64,000 nucleotides of DNA from Tomocerus qinae. Its lineage: Eukaryota; Arthropoda; Collembola; Entomobryomorpha; Tomoceridae. The stretch covers positions 72,912,001 through 72,976,000 of the forward strand of contig CM034546.1 in NCBI GenBank assembly GCA_020055645.1, given 5' to 3'. The notes under the pieces are model-generated. The model was not told the DNA's origin. It saw nothing but the letters and a program-made list of their open reading frames with translations, and did no database searches. Shown piece after piece: positions 34,400-46,487 of this stretch. Position numbers and translations under genes: made by a program. The stretch's first letter is position 1, and each line of letters opens with the position of its first letter.

Positions 34400-36187
34400 G
34401 TTACTCTTTAAAAGGCTAATTACATAGGAGTAAGTAATGGTCAGTTACACCTCCGTTGTAACTTAATACAGTTCAGACTTCTATTAATTTTATTGTACTA
34501 CTGGTTTTCTACATGCGAAATTTTTTCAGATGTATCTGTAGATATTATGTTTTTGTAGGTATGCTATCAATAAATTATTATTAGCTATGTAATAAATATG
34601 GATTCAATGAAGGATAAAAAAGCAATAAATAGTGCATGGTTCTCTTAAGAAAACAGGAATTTCTTCCACATGTAATATATTAACACTTTCTTTTTCCTGC
34701 TGTACATTGACAACAGGAAAAGACGATATTATTATGAAGGTTTTATGTTTAGGACAGCATAATATTATGCATAGTAATAATATTATGCTGGAGTTAATTA
34801 TGCACAATAACTTTTATAATTTATCATATTGCTAATTTCAAATAATATAATAAATCTACTTAAATTCAAAGCAGTTGTAATTTTATACAGACTCATTACT
34901 ATATTAACAAACTGAACACGATGCCCAATCTATTTATTTATAACACTGCATATAAGTGATAGTCAATGTAATGATGGGATGGGGGTCCTCAGGGGACTAA
35001 GGTTTAAATGTAGAGGTACCCATGGGCAATGATGAGTAAGCATTATAAACTGCATGGACTGGCAGTGCCAGACAACCAACTTCGTATTATGAGTAAACTT
35101 AAATTGCCGAGTGAACAACAGACTTTCCAGGATTACAATAAATTCCCTACTTTTTCCTCGTTTTATTTTAGAACTCCAAAGGTCAGCACTATTTTGAGAA
35201 ATACTGCCAAGTTCTAATACCTATGACACTTTGTAATGGCGTAGTATTAGGTACTAGTAATATGTCCAGTCTGAGTAAGGACGTCCACAGTACCCCAAGT
35301 GCCTTTAATTTGTGAAATACATTCGAGAAAAAAAGTCTCATCATTAATTAGGACTTTGTCACCCAAGCTGTAGCCGTCTTTGACAGGGACAATATTGTGC
35401 AGCCCTTTCATAGGATTATTCCCGTGAAACTCAATTCATTTCCTCTCATAATTGATATTCCCCCAATACTATTCTAAGCATCTCCACAGAATTAAAATTC
35501 TATCATTTCATAACGTTTAATGGGTGTCTTATTATTCATCCGACATTTCATTAAAATTCTTCTTCAAATTTAATACGCCGGTCCATCATTAATTCTGCAG
35601 TTGATTTAATATCCTTATTATTTCGACCTATATCAACTCAATTATTTTTTAACATTATCTGTGTTACTTTTGAACTAGATTAAAACTTTAATGAAAATAT
35701 AACCGCAAGCTGATGATCTCAGTTCAGTTAGGGTAATGGGAACTTTTACTTCATTTTGGTTGGATCCAAATTCAAACTTCAAACTGTTGGATTATATACT
35801 GCCAATGAGTCATGCAGCCATTATTATTGAGATATAGGTCTAGCAGTAAACAAATCATTCTGTCCACGGATTTTAAGCATTGCTCATATAATTTCGCCAT
35901 TAATAGGGTTTTCCTGATACAAATTCATCGTTACCTTCGTATTTTAAAAATAACTACAACACGGTGTAAATTATTATTACTGTACATCCTGCATTGATTT
36001 TCCTCGTCAATATTTATGCCTAAATTAACAACACATAACACAATTAATTCACCAGAAGGAAGAATTGCATTGAGATTGAGCTGTGGCAGATTTGGTTTAA
36101 CTTTATTTCAAAGCAGTGATAAAATTGTTTTTGTAATCAATTGGTGAAGAGGAACCCATAAGTTGTAGTCCAAAGGAAATCTTAACA
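34400..36187. promoter_or_regulatory. Shared 5' region between head-to-head GPCR genes
   Basis: The two GPCR genes start 1788 bp apart and point away from each other, so both promoters lie here. No core promoter motif could be assigned. A small fossil retroelement piece occupies about 35225-35660. Confidence 0.45.
35225..35660 (-). mobile_element. LTR-retrotransposon pol remnant
   Basis: Translated minus-strand bits resemble the integrase C-terminal end of Ty3/gypsy-type elements (AELMMDRRI, then a GYSLGDKVLI...GTW block). It is a small old fragment, broken in several places, with no LTRs seen. Confidence 0.55.
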
Positions 36188-38433
36188 ATGGAGAACACAA
36201 TAAATATGTCTCTGAATGATACTAACAATACGACTTCACCTGTAAATATAACGATCACATCTGAAGAATGGACAAACCGAGAGATTATATTGACTATAGT
36301 GTTAGGAATTATCACACTTGTCACAATTCTGGGCAATAGTTTCGTGCTGTACATCTTCATCACTGCAAAACGGAAATTGCGTTCTGCCACGCATCTTCTT
36401 CTGGCCAACTTGGCTGTTGCGGATCTTCTGGTTGGAGTTATGGTGATGCCTGTCTTGGCATCGATTACAATTCTTGATTTTAAGTTTATCTGGGGAGGGT
36501 TCATTTGCTTATCTTTTGACTACGGGCACTTCGTGCTTTGTGCTGCCTCAATGATGTCCATGGTCGGGGTGTCCATAGAAAGATACATTGGAGTAAGATA
36601 TCCATTGAAACACAAGCAGATTATGACCAGAAACCGTACCATCCTCGCAATGGTTATCATTTGGATTCTTGCAGGATCCATAACTGGAATTCCTTTAACC
36701 TTATGGCCAAAATTGGCCAGTGGATTACAATACGTTTGCTATGTAAATCTTCGCACCGAATTGATGTACTTTGTATGCATCTTTATATATTTTATTCCCA
36801 TTTCTCTAACAATAGTAACGTATTACTGCATTTACAGGTAAAATTATAATTCTAATATTTGAAAAACTTCTACTTTTATTTTTATGATTTCGAAAAAGTT
36901 TACAGTATTTTTTCTTTGCAGAAGCGCCACTAGCTCTATATCATACTCGTCCAAAATGAGCATGAGGAAAGTTGATATTTCAAAAATGTTAGCGAGTACT
37001 AGGAAAAAGCAGAGCACGAATGCTGGTGACGACTCTTTAATAGAAGCTAAAAGTTTAAAACAGATTCGACTGGCGAAAAGCATTGCAATGATTACTGGAC
37101 TAATGGCTTTGTTTTATGCCCCTATATTTGCACTCTTTGCTCTTGTGGCCTTCCAATCCCCACTGTTCACATTGGACTTACTTATAATCTTTGCATGGAT
37201 TCGGTATTGCTGCAGCACCATCAATCCATTTGTGTATGCCTTAGCTATTCCTGGATACAAGCAGGAGATCAGAGAGAGACTGTTCGGAGTAGCAAACAAT
37301 CGGAAAGGTAAAAATGTACCAGAACCATCCGAAATTACATCTTATGCTACTACAAACGCAGTCGATGCTCCCGAGTTGCAGACACTTTTGAAAAGTAGTC
37401 CTGCTATTGTAAATGTTGAGAAACCAAAGGGAAAAGACCAATATTGCACACAATGCGGAAATCTGATGAGAAATGTCCTTAATAAAAACTGTAAGTGTTA
37501 ATAATAAATTATCACCAAAAACAACAACAAACTTTAATCGCTAAAAATAAATTTTTTGCTTGTTTTCTTAAGCTTGTTGTGACAAGTGCAACAGGAAAGT
37601 TTTGTGTACGTCGTGGATACTACCCACAGCTTGGGGAACACCGTGCTATTTTATGTGTCCTGAATGCCCATCTATCAGGTATTTTGACGGTAAGTTATTC
37701 TGAAACTTAAATTCTACACTTAATTTTGGAAACAAAAAGAGCAAAATACATTTCGAAAAAAGAGGTTCATCTCCAATCATCTGGAAAATTTTTCTAATAA
37801 TGTATTTTAATGTGTCGCACATAATTTCCAGGTACACAGGCATCTTTCTGTCAAAACTGCAGTCACAAATTTGAACCCACAGAAATTAAGCATTCGGTAC
37901 TTCAAAGGTCAACTTCAGGAAAATATCCATCACAGAATATTCACGCGGAGAACCATACTACTACTGCTGACAGGTTTATAACAATTACATTTATAGCTAC
38001 CAATTGTCCTCGATTGTTAATTATATTTTCTGATTTTGTTAGGAATACTAGTATGATGCAAATTGCCCTTCCCACAATTGCAATTGTTGATGATAAGCAA
38101 GTTAGATGCACTATATTTGGCGAGGAGCCTCAAATGAGATCAAAATTGCAAAATGTGAATTCGGAATTACAAATGAAACTAAATGGCGTGGATTCGGGAC
38201 AGAAGGCAAAGGTTGTGAAGAGGTTGAGGGAAAGTGTGATTGTTCCTTTGATGGAAAGACGTAGTCGATTGATCACTAATAGATTGACACCTTTGCAAAC
38301 CGACGAGGTTGTAGAACAGACGGCGCAGGATGTCGATTGGATCCAAGAACTGGATGAAATTGTCAATCAGCTCCAGTTTACACTTGATATACTAGATGAC
38401 CAGAATTCCAATAACAACGAAAAGAACATTTAA
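36188..38433 (+). CDS. Class A GPCR with C-terminal zinc-ribbon tail (gene 2)
   Basis: Five exons: 36188-36837, 36922-37490, 37573-37689, 37832-37973, 38043-38433; phases 2,1,1,2; 622 residues. Paralog of the gene at 32190-34399, with the same intron positions and an identical 117-nt exon 3. The N-terminus has several N-x-S/T sites. Features include GN in TM1 (N50), LAVADL, C107, His114 at 3.32, E131-R132-Y133, LFYAP for CWxP and a proper NPFVY in TM7. The tail has YCTQCG, then CCDKC, FMCPEC, SFCQNC (two zinc-ribbon-like CxxC pairs) and a C-terminal helical region with VVKRLRESVIVPLMERRS, matching gene 1. Intron 2 (82 bp) starts with a consensus GTAAGT; retaining it would end the protein at NCKC. 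Probably an orphan amine-like receptor; the role of the tail is unknown. Confidence 0.82.
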
Positions 38434-39369
38434 AAGCATTTATGTTAACTATCTTACATATTACCGCTGCTTACCAGTTTGTACTATTTTTTACATTTTA
38501 AAAGTTTGTTATTCTATCAAATAAGGTCATAATATATTTAACTTTCCTTAACTTCTTCCCGCGCGGTTCAATAATATTGAAATTATAATTTCCTCACTGT
38601 CTTTCATTTTCATGTGTACAATCGGTATCCGCTTTTTGCCATAAAATATTAAATTACTAGTCGAATTTTGTAAATAATGCTACAACTAAATTGAATTAAG
38701 AATTGATTAGCTATTAATAGTATGCTATAAAAACTTTGATCAAACTCGGTTACTAATTTCGCAATTTTCTTTTTCATGAAATGAATGAATAATGAATAGC
38801 ACCATTAAAGATGAAACCTTTTGTACGAGTAAACTCACTGTTAGATTTTGTTTTCTTCACTTTGCAAATATATGAGCTATAGTTTAACTAAGTTGATTTT
38901 GCAACTATAAACAGCATACATCTACATCTTGTCAATACAAATGCAGACCAATAGAGAAGATATCGCGAAAATAAACATGCCTTTTTGATGCTAATTTTGG
39001 CCTTCAATAATTATGCAATATTTATAAAATGTGCAATACATTTAAATAAGCAAAAATTCTATTATATAATCGTAGACTGAGAAAAATTTACCCATATATA
39101 TATGTATGGTTGGGCAGATTTGAATTTAACCGCGTTGATACAATGAGGCATTATTATTACTATATAATACCCTTCGAAATCGAGTAGTGCATGCTGGGGG
39201 CTTTTAGTATAAAGTATATATTAACCATAAGGTATTAATGCAAATGAAGTTTCTACTAGTATGTCAAAATGGCATAATTTACATCAATAAGGTGCATGGT
39301 CGGTGGTGACTTGCACTACAAGAAATATAAAATCGAGTTATCACTTCAAGAAAATGTAGAAACACGCTA
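38434..39369. other. Intergenic before the duplicated block
   Basis: AT-rich. ATAATCGTAGACTGAG near 39065 resembles the string near 19200. A small ATATATAT run lies at about 39092. Confidence 0.4.
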
Positions 39370-39426
39370 TATGTTGTGTAGGTAGTAGTAGTGTAGGCAC
39401 CAAATGAAAATGTCAGCGACCAAAGT

Positions 39427-39648
39427 CAAAATTTGAATAATATGTAAATCATTATTTGAATAATATGTAAATCATAATTTGAATGTGTAAATCAAAGGTT
39501 CAATAATATGTAAATCAAACATTGAATATGTAAATCAAAGGTTCAATACTATGTAAATCAAACATTGAATGTGTAAACCAAAATTGGAATGTGAATTAAA
39601 ATTTGAATATGTAAATCAAAATTTGAATAATATGTAAATCAAAATCCA
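39427..39648. repeat. AATATGTAAATCAAA minisatellite
   Basis: About ten degenerate units of roughly 20-24 bp (TTTGAATAATATGTAAATCA). Copy B has a single unit at about 58120-58150, so the array expanded, or collapsed in B, after duplication. Confidence 0.85.
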
Positions 39649-39994
39649 CGCATGCGTACTAGACAAATCTCTCAGGTCATCGTATTCATCCCCTTGACAC
39701 AGCTTTGGAATTCTGCTTAAGACTGTAGAAATCTGATCATTCGTCATTTGTCACTCAAAGAAAAAAGACATTTTCTCCTGCTCGTGTTCTGATACCAATT
39801 TCTCAAAAATCTTCAACATTTCACTACTTTTCTATTTGTGTTAAAAGTAGCTTTCCTCTCTTCATCCTTGAGTATATTTGTAAGGTACCTATGTTACTTT
39901 ATGTACATAATTATTAATTAAATAATCTACTAAATAAAATCTCGATTACTCTGTGCTGAATGTTTTTAATTTTTGGTATAGGCTACTTCAAAAA

Positions 39995-41813
39995 ATGCGT
40001 GTACAGTGTCCCATTGGAGGTTGCGATACCTCTGACGTCTATTTTGACACAAACCAAATCACCTCCCATTTTATGGAACACCATGGAACAGTTTCAGTTG
40101 ATATGACAGTGACGGCACACAAGATGATTCGATACTTACTTTATGACCCTGAAATGGCACGAAAAGGTAAAAGCATGAACAAATCATTATCTATCAAGTA
40201 CTTAAATAAGAATGTCAGTAAGATTTAAATTCTAATGTATAGTTAATTGTGTTTTTGTCTTTTTATTTTGTTCTGCAGATTCAAAAGTTGTCAAAGTGCC
40301 CTTCTTAATTAAGTACGACAGAGCCCGATTCTTTCTCGTCGTCACTGGCGATAACGGACATTATTACTTCTGGCTATACCAAATCGAAGATTGGCAGAAA
40401 AAACGCAGATTTTTTCATGCCGATTTAATATTGATCCCTACACATCCAACGGTATGCCCATTTCACGATTTTTCAATTCATATTGTATTGTAATGTAGGA
40501 GAGGATGCTTTCTGCACTTACCTGTAGAGTATAAGGAAGAAATTGTATTGGAATTAAATATTGATTACAGAATCTAGAAACATTTGTAACACTAGATATT
40601 TAAGTTGATATATTTATTAGGGGTCATAAGGGTTATTATCAAATATTTGTACATACAACTAATCTAAAATAAATTCTGTATTTACAGGCTGTGAAATTGG
40701 AATCAAATCCTAAAAACGTCATCTTCCCGATTACCACGCCTATTGAGGAAATACTGAGAAAGGATAGCAGTTTATTGTACTCCATAGGCGACAGAGACTT
40801 AAAGAGGAATTACACCGCATGCAACATTTATCAACTCAGGATTTTACTGAAGGTAAACAGTCTAATTCATTCCTAACCTAAATTTCTTATCTCTTTCTAT
40901 AAAAGTCCAACGCGGAATTGAATAGTTCTAAGTGTAGTAAAATATGTATCGGATGAACTTCGTGTAGAATTTTTCATAAATTTTAGTATATGATAACATT
41001 TTGGATGATCGTGTGACGCGATTCATTGTGAATTATAAAAAAATAAGAAATTAATGACCATTAGAAGTAAATTTCTCGCTGATGCATGAAAAACTCCACT
41101 CATTTATTATTAGGTTGCAATTCGAAGCTTAATTTTTTGCAATATAATATTTTTTCAGGAAATTGGGCAGAAAAAGGACATTGCTCCACCGCCTTCTACA
41201 GTTGTATGGATTCCAGAAGTCCTTACAGACGGAAATGCTATGGAAGGAAGCATTGCGAATATACCAGAAAATTTAGCAGAAAATGTTCAACCAGTGGTAC
41301 AGGTAAGTTATTAATAATAATAATAATTTTATGCTGTCAATGAAATTCATCCATGAAGTGTAACATCCGTTATATAAATGCATAGGAACCAAGAGCGCCA
41401 TTAGAATTGGACACCATGACTTTCCCAGTCCTAGACGTCACATTGCAGGATCCTCAGGGTCGTCCTATGTACTCCATACAACAAGATAGGCAAAATCTTC
41501 AGTTAGTAAAGAAGTAAGTATTATTTATTTACAATTTACGTGTTTGTAATTTAATGGTTATCATGACGCGGTACTCTTAATTTATAATTTTGATGGTGTT
41601 ACAGACTAGAATTGATTAAGTGGCTACGGAAAGTCCCTGATCCAGTTCCAGGCGTTGAACAAGAATTACCAAACTATGAATCTGAGGTAGGTCTTTGTCT
41701 ATCCAATTTTTCTTTGATAGAAATGCAAGAAAGTGTAGATATGAAATATAATTGGCTGAATAATGTCTCTGTAGGTTTCGGAATATATGGCGACTGGTAG
41801 GAACCCTTCATGA
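39995..41813 (+). CDS. SIAH/TRAF-like zinc-finger protein (copy A, complete)
   Basis: Seven exons: 39995-40166, 40279-40451, 40688-40852, 41159-41302, 41386-41513, 41605-41686, 41775-41813; phases 1,0,0,0,2,0; 300 residues. Residues 5-29 give C5-x4-C10-x14-H25-x3-H29, like a SIAH-type zinc finger. They are followed by a beta-rich region (RFFLVVTGDNGHYYFWLYQI) resembling the SIAH/TRAF substrate-binding sandwich. No RING is present, so it is either a substrate-binding-only protein or has an upstream exon. A conserved acceptor-like TTTTTGGTATAG precedes the ATG in both copies, so the 5' end is uncertain. The C-terminal third is proline-rich and unrecognised. It is convergent with the lipocalin-like gene. 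Confidence 0.72.
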
Positions 41814-42943
41814 AGATTAATGTGAGCATATCCCCCTCGGACAACGTCAAGAATAATTAAGGATCTGCAACGAGTTGATGATTAGAATGTTCTAAAGTGT
41901 TCACGTGTATTCAGCTAATTAGATATTTAATAGTAAGAAATTGTTTGTCTTGGAATTTAATAATATTTAAGTAGTTAAATGTTTTCTAATGAATTTGTAG
42001 AAATGTAGTTATTATATAGATAGATTGATGTTCTTATGACCTTCAGTATTAATTGATCTCTCCAGTAAGTTACCGTTGATGATTTTTGATAAATTTTAGT
42101 ATTGTAAGGAATTAATTTTTGTACTTAAGTATGATCGCCATAAATGAATGAATTTTTTGTGTATTAACATGTTTCAAATAGATAGTAGAAAATAAATTAT
42201 CAAATATCAATTTTATCAATCAAAAAACAAACAGTTACACATTATTCTCTTAACATCTCATATATGCCTACAAACTGCAGCCATACTGATTGTCCTTACT
42301 CGGAAGACTAAACTATAATCATAATATAAATGCATTTCTCTTGTCTGGAAAATTGTGGTAATAAAATTGCAGAATATTATGTGTTCAAATCAAAGGGGTA
42401 AGCCGAGAAAGACTTCAAGAAATTGCCATTGGGGGAAAATTACAAGCAACACTAACAATTTATACATATTTTTGAAGTTGAATTTAATATTTGCTTCTAT
42501 AGCTACATGTTTACACATATCTCCTGCATACAGATTTAGTATTGTAGGATAGATAGGAACATTATTGTATACCATACCACCATACCATGTTAAAATTAAA
42601 GACGTCTATTTTTCTTAGTAGGGGAAGGTAGGGAGGTAGGTAGGGGAAGCACTATTTGGCTAACCTTAAAGCACAGATAACAATAAAAGTAGTAATTTTC
42701 ACTTGGATGAACATAAACAGTTCTGAGAGTTCTGGAACTTGTTTCAGAACAAAATAATTTTTTTCGACACACTATACTGGGTCATTAGGTCTAGTTTGCA
42801 TTATTATTTTTTAGGTACTTGTTTAATTGTGCTACACTATCTAATATCTACATTTACTTATTACTATGTATATGTTTTTATTTGTAACTTTAATTATTTA
42901 TATTACGAAACATCGCCCTTCCTTAACAATTTTATTATCGTAA
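41814..42943. other. Intergenic, duplicated
   Basis: 3' flank of the SIAH-like gene. It aligns with about 59880-60750 of copy B and holds no ORF with support. Confidence 0.45.
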
Positions 42944-43097
42944 CAGGCACATATCCAAAAGTTTAGTCAATTAGGCCTAAACCAAAAAAAATCACAAAAA
43001 TTGGACGCGAAAAAACTGCAATTTTTGGGAAAAACCTTTTATTTTTCTCAGATTCAAAGATGCTGTGTGTCCCTCGCCCCCTATTGGATACGTGCTT
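42944..43097. mobile_element. hAT-like MITE, old copy (A)
   Basis: Begins CAGGCACATATCC and ends GGATACGTGCTT, the diverged TIRs of the CAAGCACGTATCYAG family seen at 53487 and 53962. The orthologous copy at 61184-61300 shows it inserted before the segmental duplication. The target duplication is no longer clear. Confidence 0.75.
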
Positions 43098-43367
43098 AAA
43101 ACGTACCACAAAAGTTTTTTACATTTCAATTTAAAAAACTACATTTAATAATTTAGAAACCATTAATACAAATAATTGACAGTGCTAATTATTGCGTTGT
43201 AAATTTAATGAGAGTTAACGATACCAGATTTCTATGTAACTTAAATTTTTCAATATTTAATAATTTTTCAAGAAAAAAATGGTACATAATTTTGAGATTT
43301 ATTACAATTGAAATGTTAATAACACAATTCGTATACAATAATTTCCTCTTATTAATTGTGTGGTTAG

Positions 43368-44359
43368 TTAATGGTAATTACGGCGGAGTTTTCTGTTCCG
43401 AAAACGGGGACGATTAGGTCTAACTCGTTCACTAGCTAAATATGAAGCATCAACCGAATTATCGGTGCAAGACTCGCTGTACATGGACACTACATCAATG
43501 TCGTCGTATCCAAGGGATTTAATATGATCCAAAACAGTTTTTGATTCCTCTTCAGTAAGGGATTTGGTTCTTGAAAAGGAAACCCATCCATTTTCACCAT
43601 TTGGGAAGCAATAAATAGCAACAATAAGGTTTTTATTGTCAGCGAATGTGACGTACCACAGCGAATGGTCGTCTTCAGCCACAAAGCCAAAAATCATAAT
43701 TATTAACAATTGAAAGATTATTGTTCAAATACTTTTATTAATTTGATTTTAGTGAAAACACATTTTAATAATTATTTAATTACCGTATTTGCTAAGACCA
43801 ATGCTCGAGTAGTCGCAGAATATGGTTGAATCTATTGCCTTTGAAGGGTAACATTTAAACGTTGATTTTCCACCATCAAATCCATAAAATTTTCCATCGA
43901 TCATGTCTTGGAAGTGCTCTAATCGGGATCGTCCGCACATATTGCTAAAGTCGTCCGTGTAGTTCAACAGTTTTCCTTGTATTAATTCAGCTATATGTAA
44001 TCTAACAGCAGAATTCCCCAGTTCCATATGCCATCCATCTGCAGGTTGAGCTTCTCGAAACTTGTGATAATCAATCAAGTTTTGTACAGTTTTAGAAAAA
44101 TAAAGCATTTTTGCTACAAAAGTAAAGTATTTCAACACGGTGTGAAATGATTTAAAATAGGTTTATATGTAGCAGTCGGACTCGGACGAATCAGTCGACA
44201 GATTTCTCAATAAATAAATATACAAAGTCTTACCCAATTAAAGTCAGGCACAATAGGTTTAGGATTGAAACAGACAGCAGTTGGAGAATTTATCTTACAT
44301 GTAGACTGCGAATTCGTCACTCCTGCTATAACTAATGTAAACAATAATATTCGGTGCAT
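43368..44359 (-). CDS. Secreted lipocalin-like protein (copy A)
   Basis: Three exons, 44359-44234, 44060-43784 and 43672-43368; phases 0 and 1; 235 residues. The N-terminus is a signal peptide (hydrophobic core residues 4-14, likely cleaved near residue 17), so the product is secreted. The last exon resembles the C-terminal strands and helix of ApoD-type lipocalins (DHSLWYVTFADNKNLIVAIYC, then FSRTKSLTEEE and a late Cys). These proteins carry small hydrophobic ligands. The N-terminal GxW motif is not obvious, and exon 2 is unusual for the family. Paired cysteines throughout suit an extracellular protein. The exon 2 acceptor (CACAAG) is weak but is the only one that keeps frame in both paralogs. 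Confidence 0.65.
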
Positions 44360-46235
44360 AATTTGTTATTTGCCTAAGCACTGGTGAGTTTGAAAGGACG
44401 AATTTGCTATACGTTCAAATCAAAAGTGCAGTGAAATAAATGTATTACACTATGAAATTCTACTTTTATATGCAGGAAAAGAATTAATTTCCTCCGTCTT
44501 CATCCCACACTGCAATAATTATTATGCAAGCATGTTACAGTCAGTGAATTCATGTTCCTTTACTACATACAGTGGGTAAACTCTTACCAGTCATGGACAG
44601 AGCTTATACTTGAGTAACATATTATTATTGTTGTGTATTTTAATAATAATTAGGTTTACAAGGGACTAAGGGTTGTGTTTTGTCCGGACAAAACTATTGC
44701 TGTCCAGGATGAAATTTGGTCCACTTTTTATCCAGGACAAAGTGGACAAAATTAATTTCTCCCTGGATAAACCCACTTTTATCCACGCACCCTCCAATCT
44801 GGATACTGCAACCGTTGTTGTTTGGTTATCTATGACCCGCTGGGGACGCCTTAAGTTATAAACTTTTTAACTCAGAACTTAAATAAAAAATTCCCCCTAC
44901 GTCTAAGTCTAGCTATCAATATAATACAAAGTCCTTCTAACGCAAAAGTTGATAATCCTTTCCAATAAATGGAATGAATTTCATTACCAGCGTCAGACGT
45001 GAAAAATTACGTTGAACCCACTTAATGAAAGTATGGTCATGGTCACATAAAACAGACTAATTGAAGTCTGTAGTTAGCCAACATTTAGAAGAAAAAATGA
45101 CAATTTAATGAAAAAGATTAAGCAGTTAGGAGTTCTTACTAACGATACGATTCATCAATTTTTTTCTAAAATCAAAATTGGGGTGAGATTTTGCGTTTTC
45201 ATGAACAATTTAATTTTAGAAAAAGTTAGAATTTTTCAAATTTTAAGATCTACTAATTTAAGGGTGTTTACCCATTCCAATTAGCACATGGAATTAATTG
45301 TTGGGGCGATATTTTTTGCACAGGTAAGTTAGCAGTGATGCGAAGCACGCGGAGGCTGATAAGCGTGAAATTCTAAACCGGACGTAGTACATTAATAGTC
45401 AGTATACTTTGATTCGTCTTGGTTTACTTTAATTTGCTTATCTCTAACAATTACTATATTATTATAATAAGAAAGCATCGCATAATTACATAAAATAAAA
45501 ATAAATCTAGTTTTAAGTACCTACGTCTGTAAAGGTGAACTTACCATTCATGTATCATGTATGCATTCTAAAATGTGTTGTCTTAAAGATGAAAGCTGTC
45601 AAGATTTATTATTATTATACAGATACAAATGCAATTTTTAGGAATGACTTGCTGGGAACTATTAATTAGTTACGTAAAAAGTGAGCAATATATTAATTAT
45701 TATAGTACTAATTATGGCTATGTCAAGACCAGCACAAAAATGATATTGTGCAGTTAGGTTTTATTAGCGTGAGTTCTCCAGGATGGATGTCTCAGATGTA
45801 ATTAATTATATGTGTAAGATTGAGGGAATAATTAGTTTAGGTTTTATTAGTTTAGGTCAAGCTTAGCCACGTTATGGGATTGCGGCAGATTAACACTCGT
45901 CCGTCACGCAACAGTGGCTCGTAATGACAGCCTTAGGCTTCTCGGGCATTAATTAATAACAATGCCAGTGGCAATGGGCCCATAAATGAGGACGTTGTGA
46001 GGCAGTACACTTCATACAACATTTATTATATTACATCCATACATTATGGTAATACATAGAGCGCTGAACGAATGAAATGCAGAAACAGGTATTTACATTA
46101 TCAGCAGTATTATTTATTTGCATTTTAAATATAATCTTTATCACAAGCTCATCTACATACTATTTTACGTATTTAAACAAGTAAATTTGCGAATAAGAAT
46201 TAAAAGCAATGGGCAAAGTAAAGGCAATGGCTTGA
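44360..46235. other. Intergenic, mostly duplicated
   Basis: Corresponds to 62557-64000 up to about 45960. A stretch at about 44660-44815 has no counterpart in copy B and carries the 16-bp palindrome TTTTGTCCGGACAAAA (44678-44693) with further GTCCAGGA/TCCAGGACAAA echoes. It is probably a small insertion. Confidence 0.5.
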
Positions 46236-46487
46236 TGTTTAAAAGCAACTATATATTGTAACTGCAAGTGTGTCTACTATTGTCAGTACTGCAACAATTG
46301 CACCGATAGCCAAACTAAGATAATTAAAAACGGAGAAGCTGTCATAAATGAGTCTTTATCAAATAAATGTAAATGTATATTGGATTATCCAGTAGTTGAA
46401 AAGTTCAAAAACCGAGTAAATCATTTATTTAAACTAAACCAGGTAATAATTTTTACAGTAGCTAGTAGTAAGGACAGCAGTAATTAA
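46236..46487 (+). other. Cys-rich open stretch, possible orphan exon
   Basis: Open for 83 codons with no in-frame ATG. It begins with a dense cysteine cluster (CNCKCVYYCQYCNNC) and later has CKC. An AACCAG/GTAATA donor-like site lies near 46442. It could be an internal exon of an unplaced gene; no acceptor or partner exon could be fixed. Confidence 0.3.

Larger units (their letters stand above)
39370..45960. repeat. Segmental duplication, copy A
   Basis: Corresponds collinearly to 58075-64000: the same upstream stretch (ACGCATGCGTACTAGACAAA), SIAH-like gene, intergenic DNA, hAT-like MITE, lipocalin-like gene and flank to about 45960. Copy A has an expanded minisatellite at its left end and SIAH-like exons 5-7, both absent in B. 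It lacks the 246-bp MITE of B. Confidence 0.95.
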
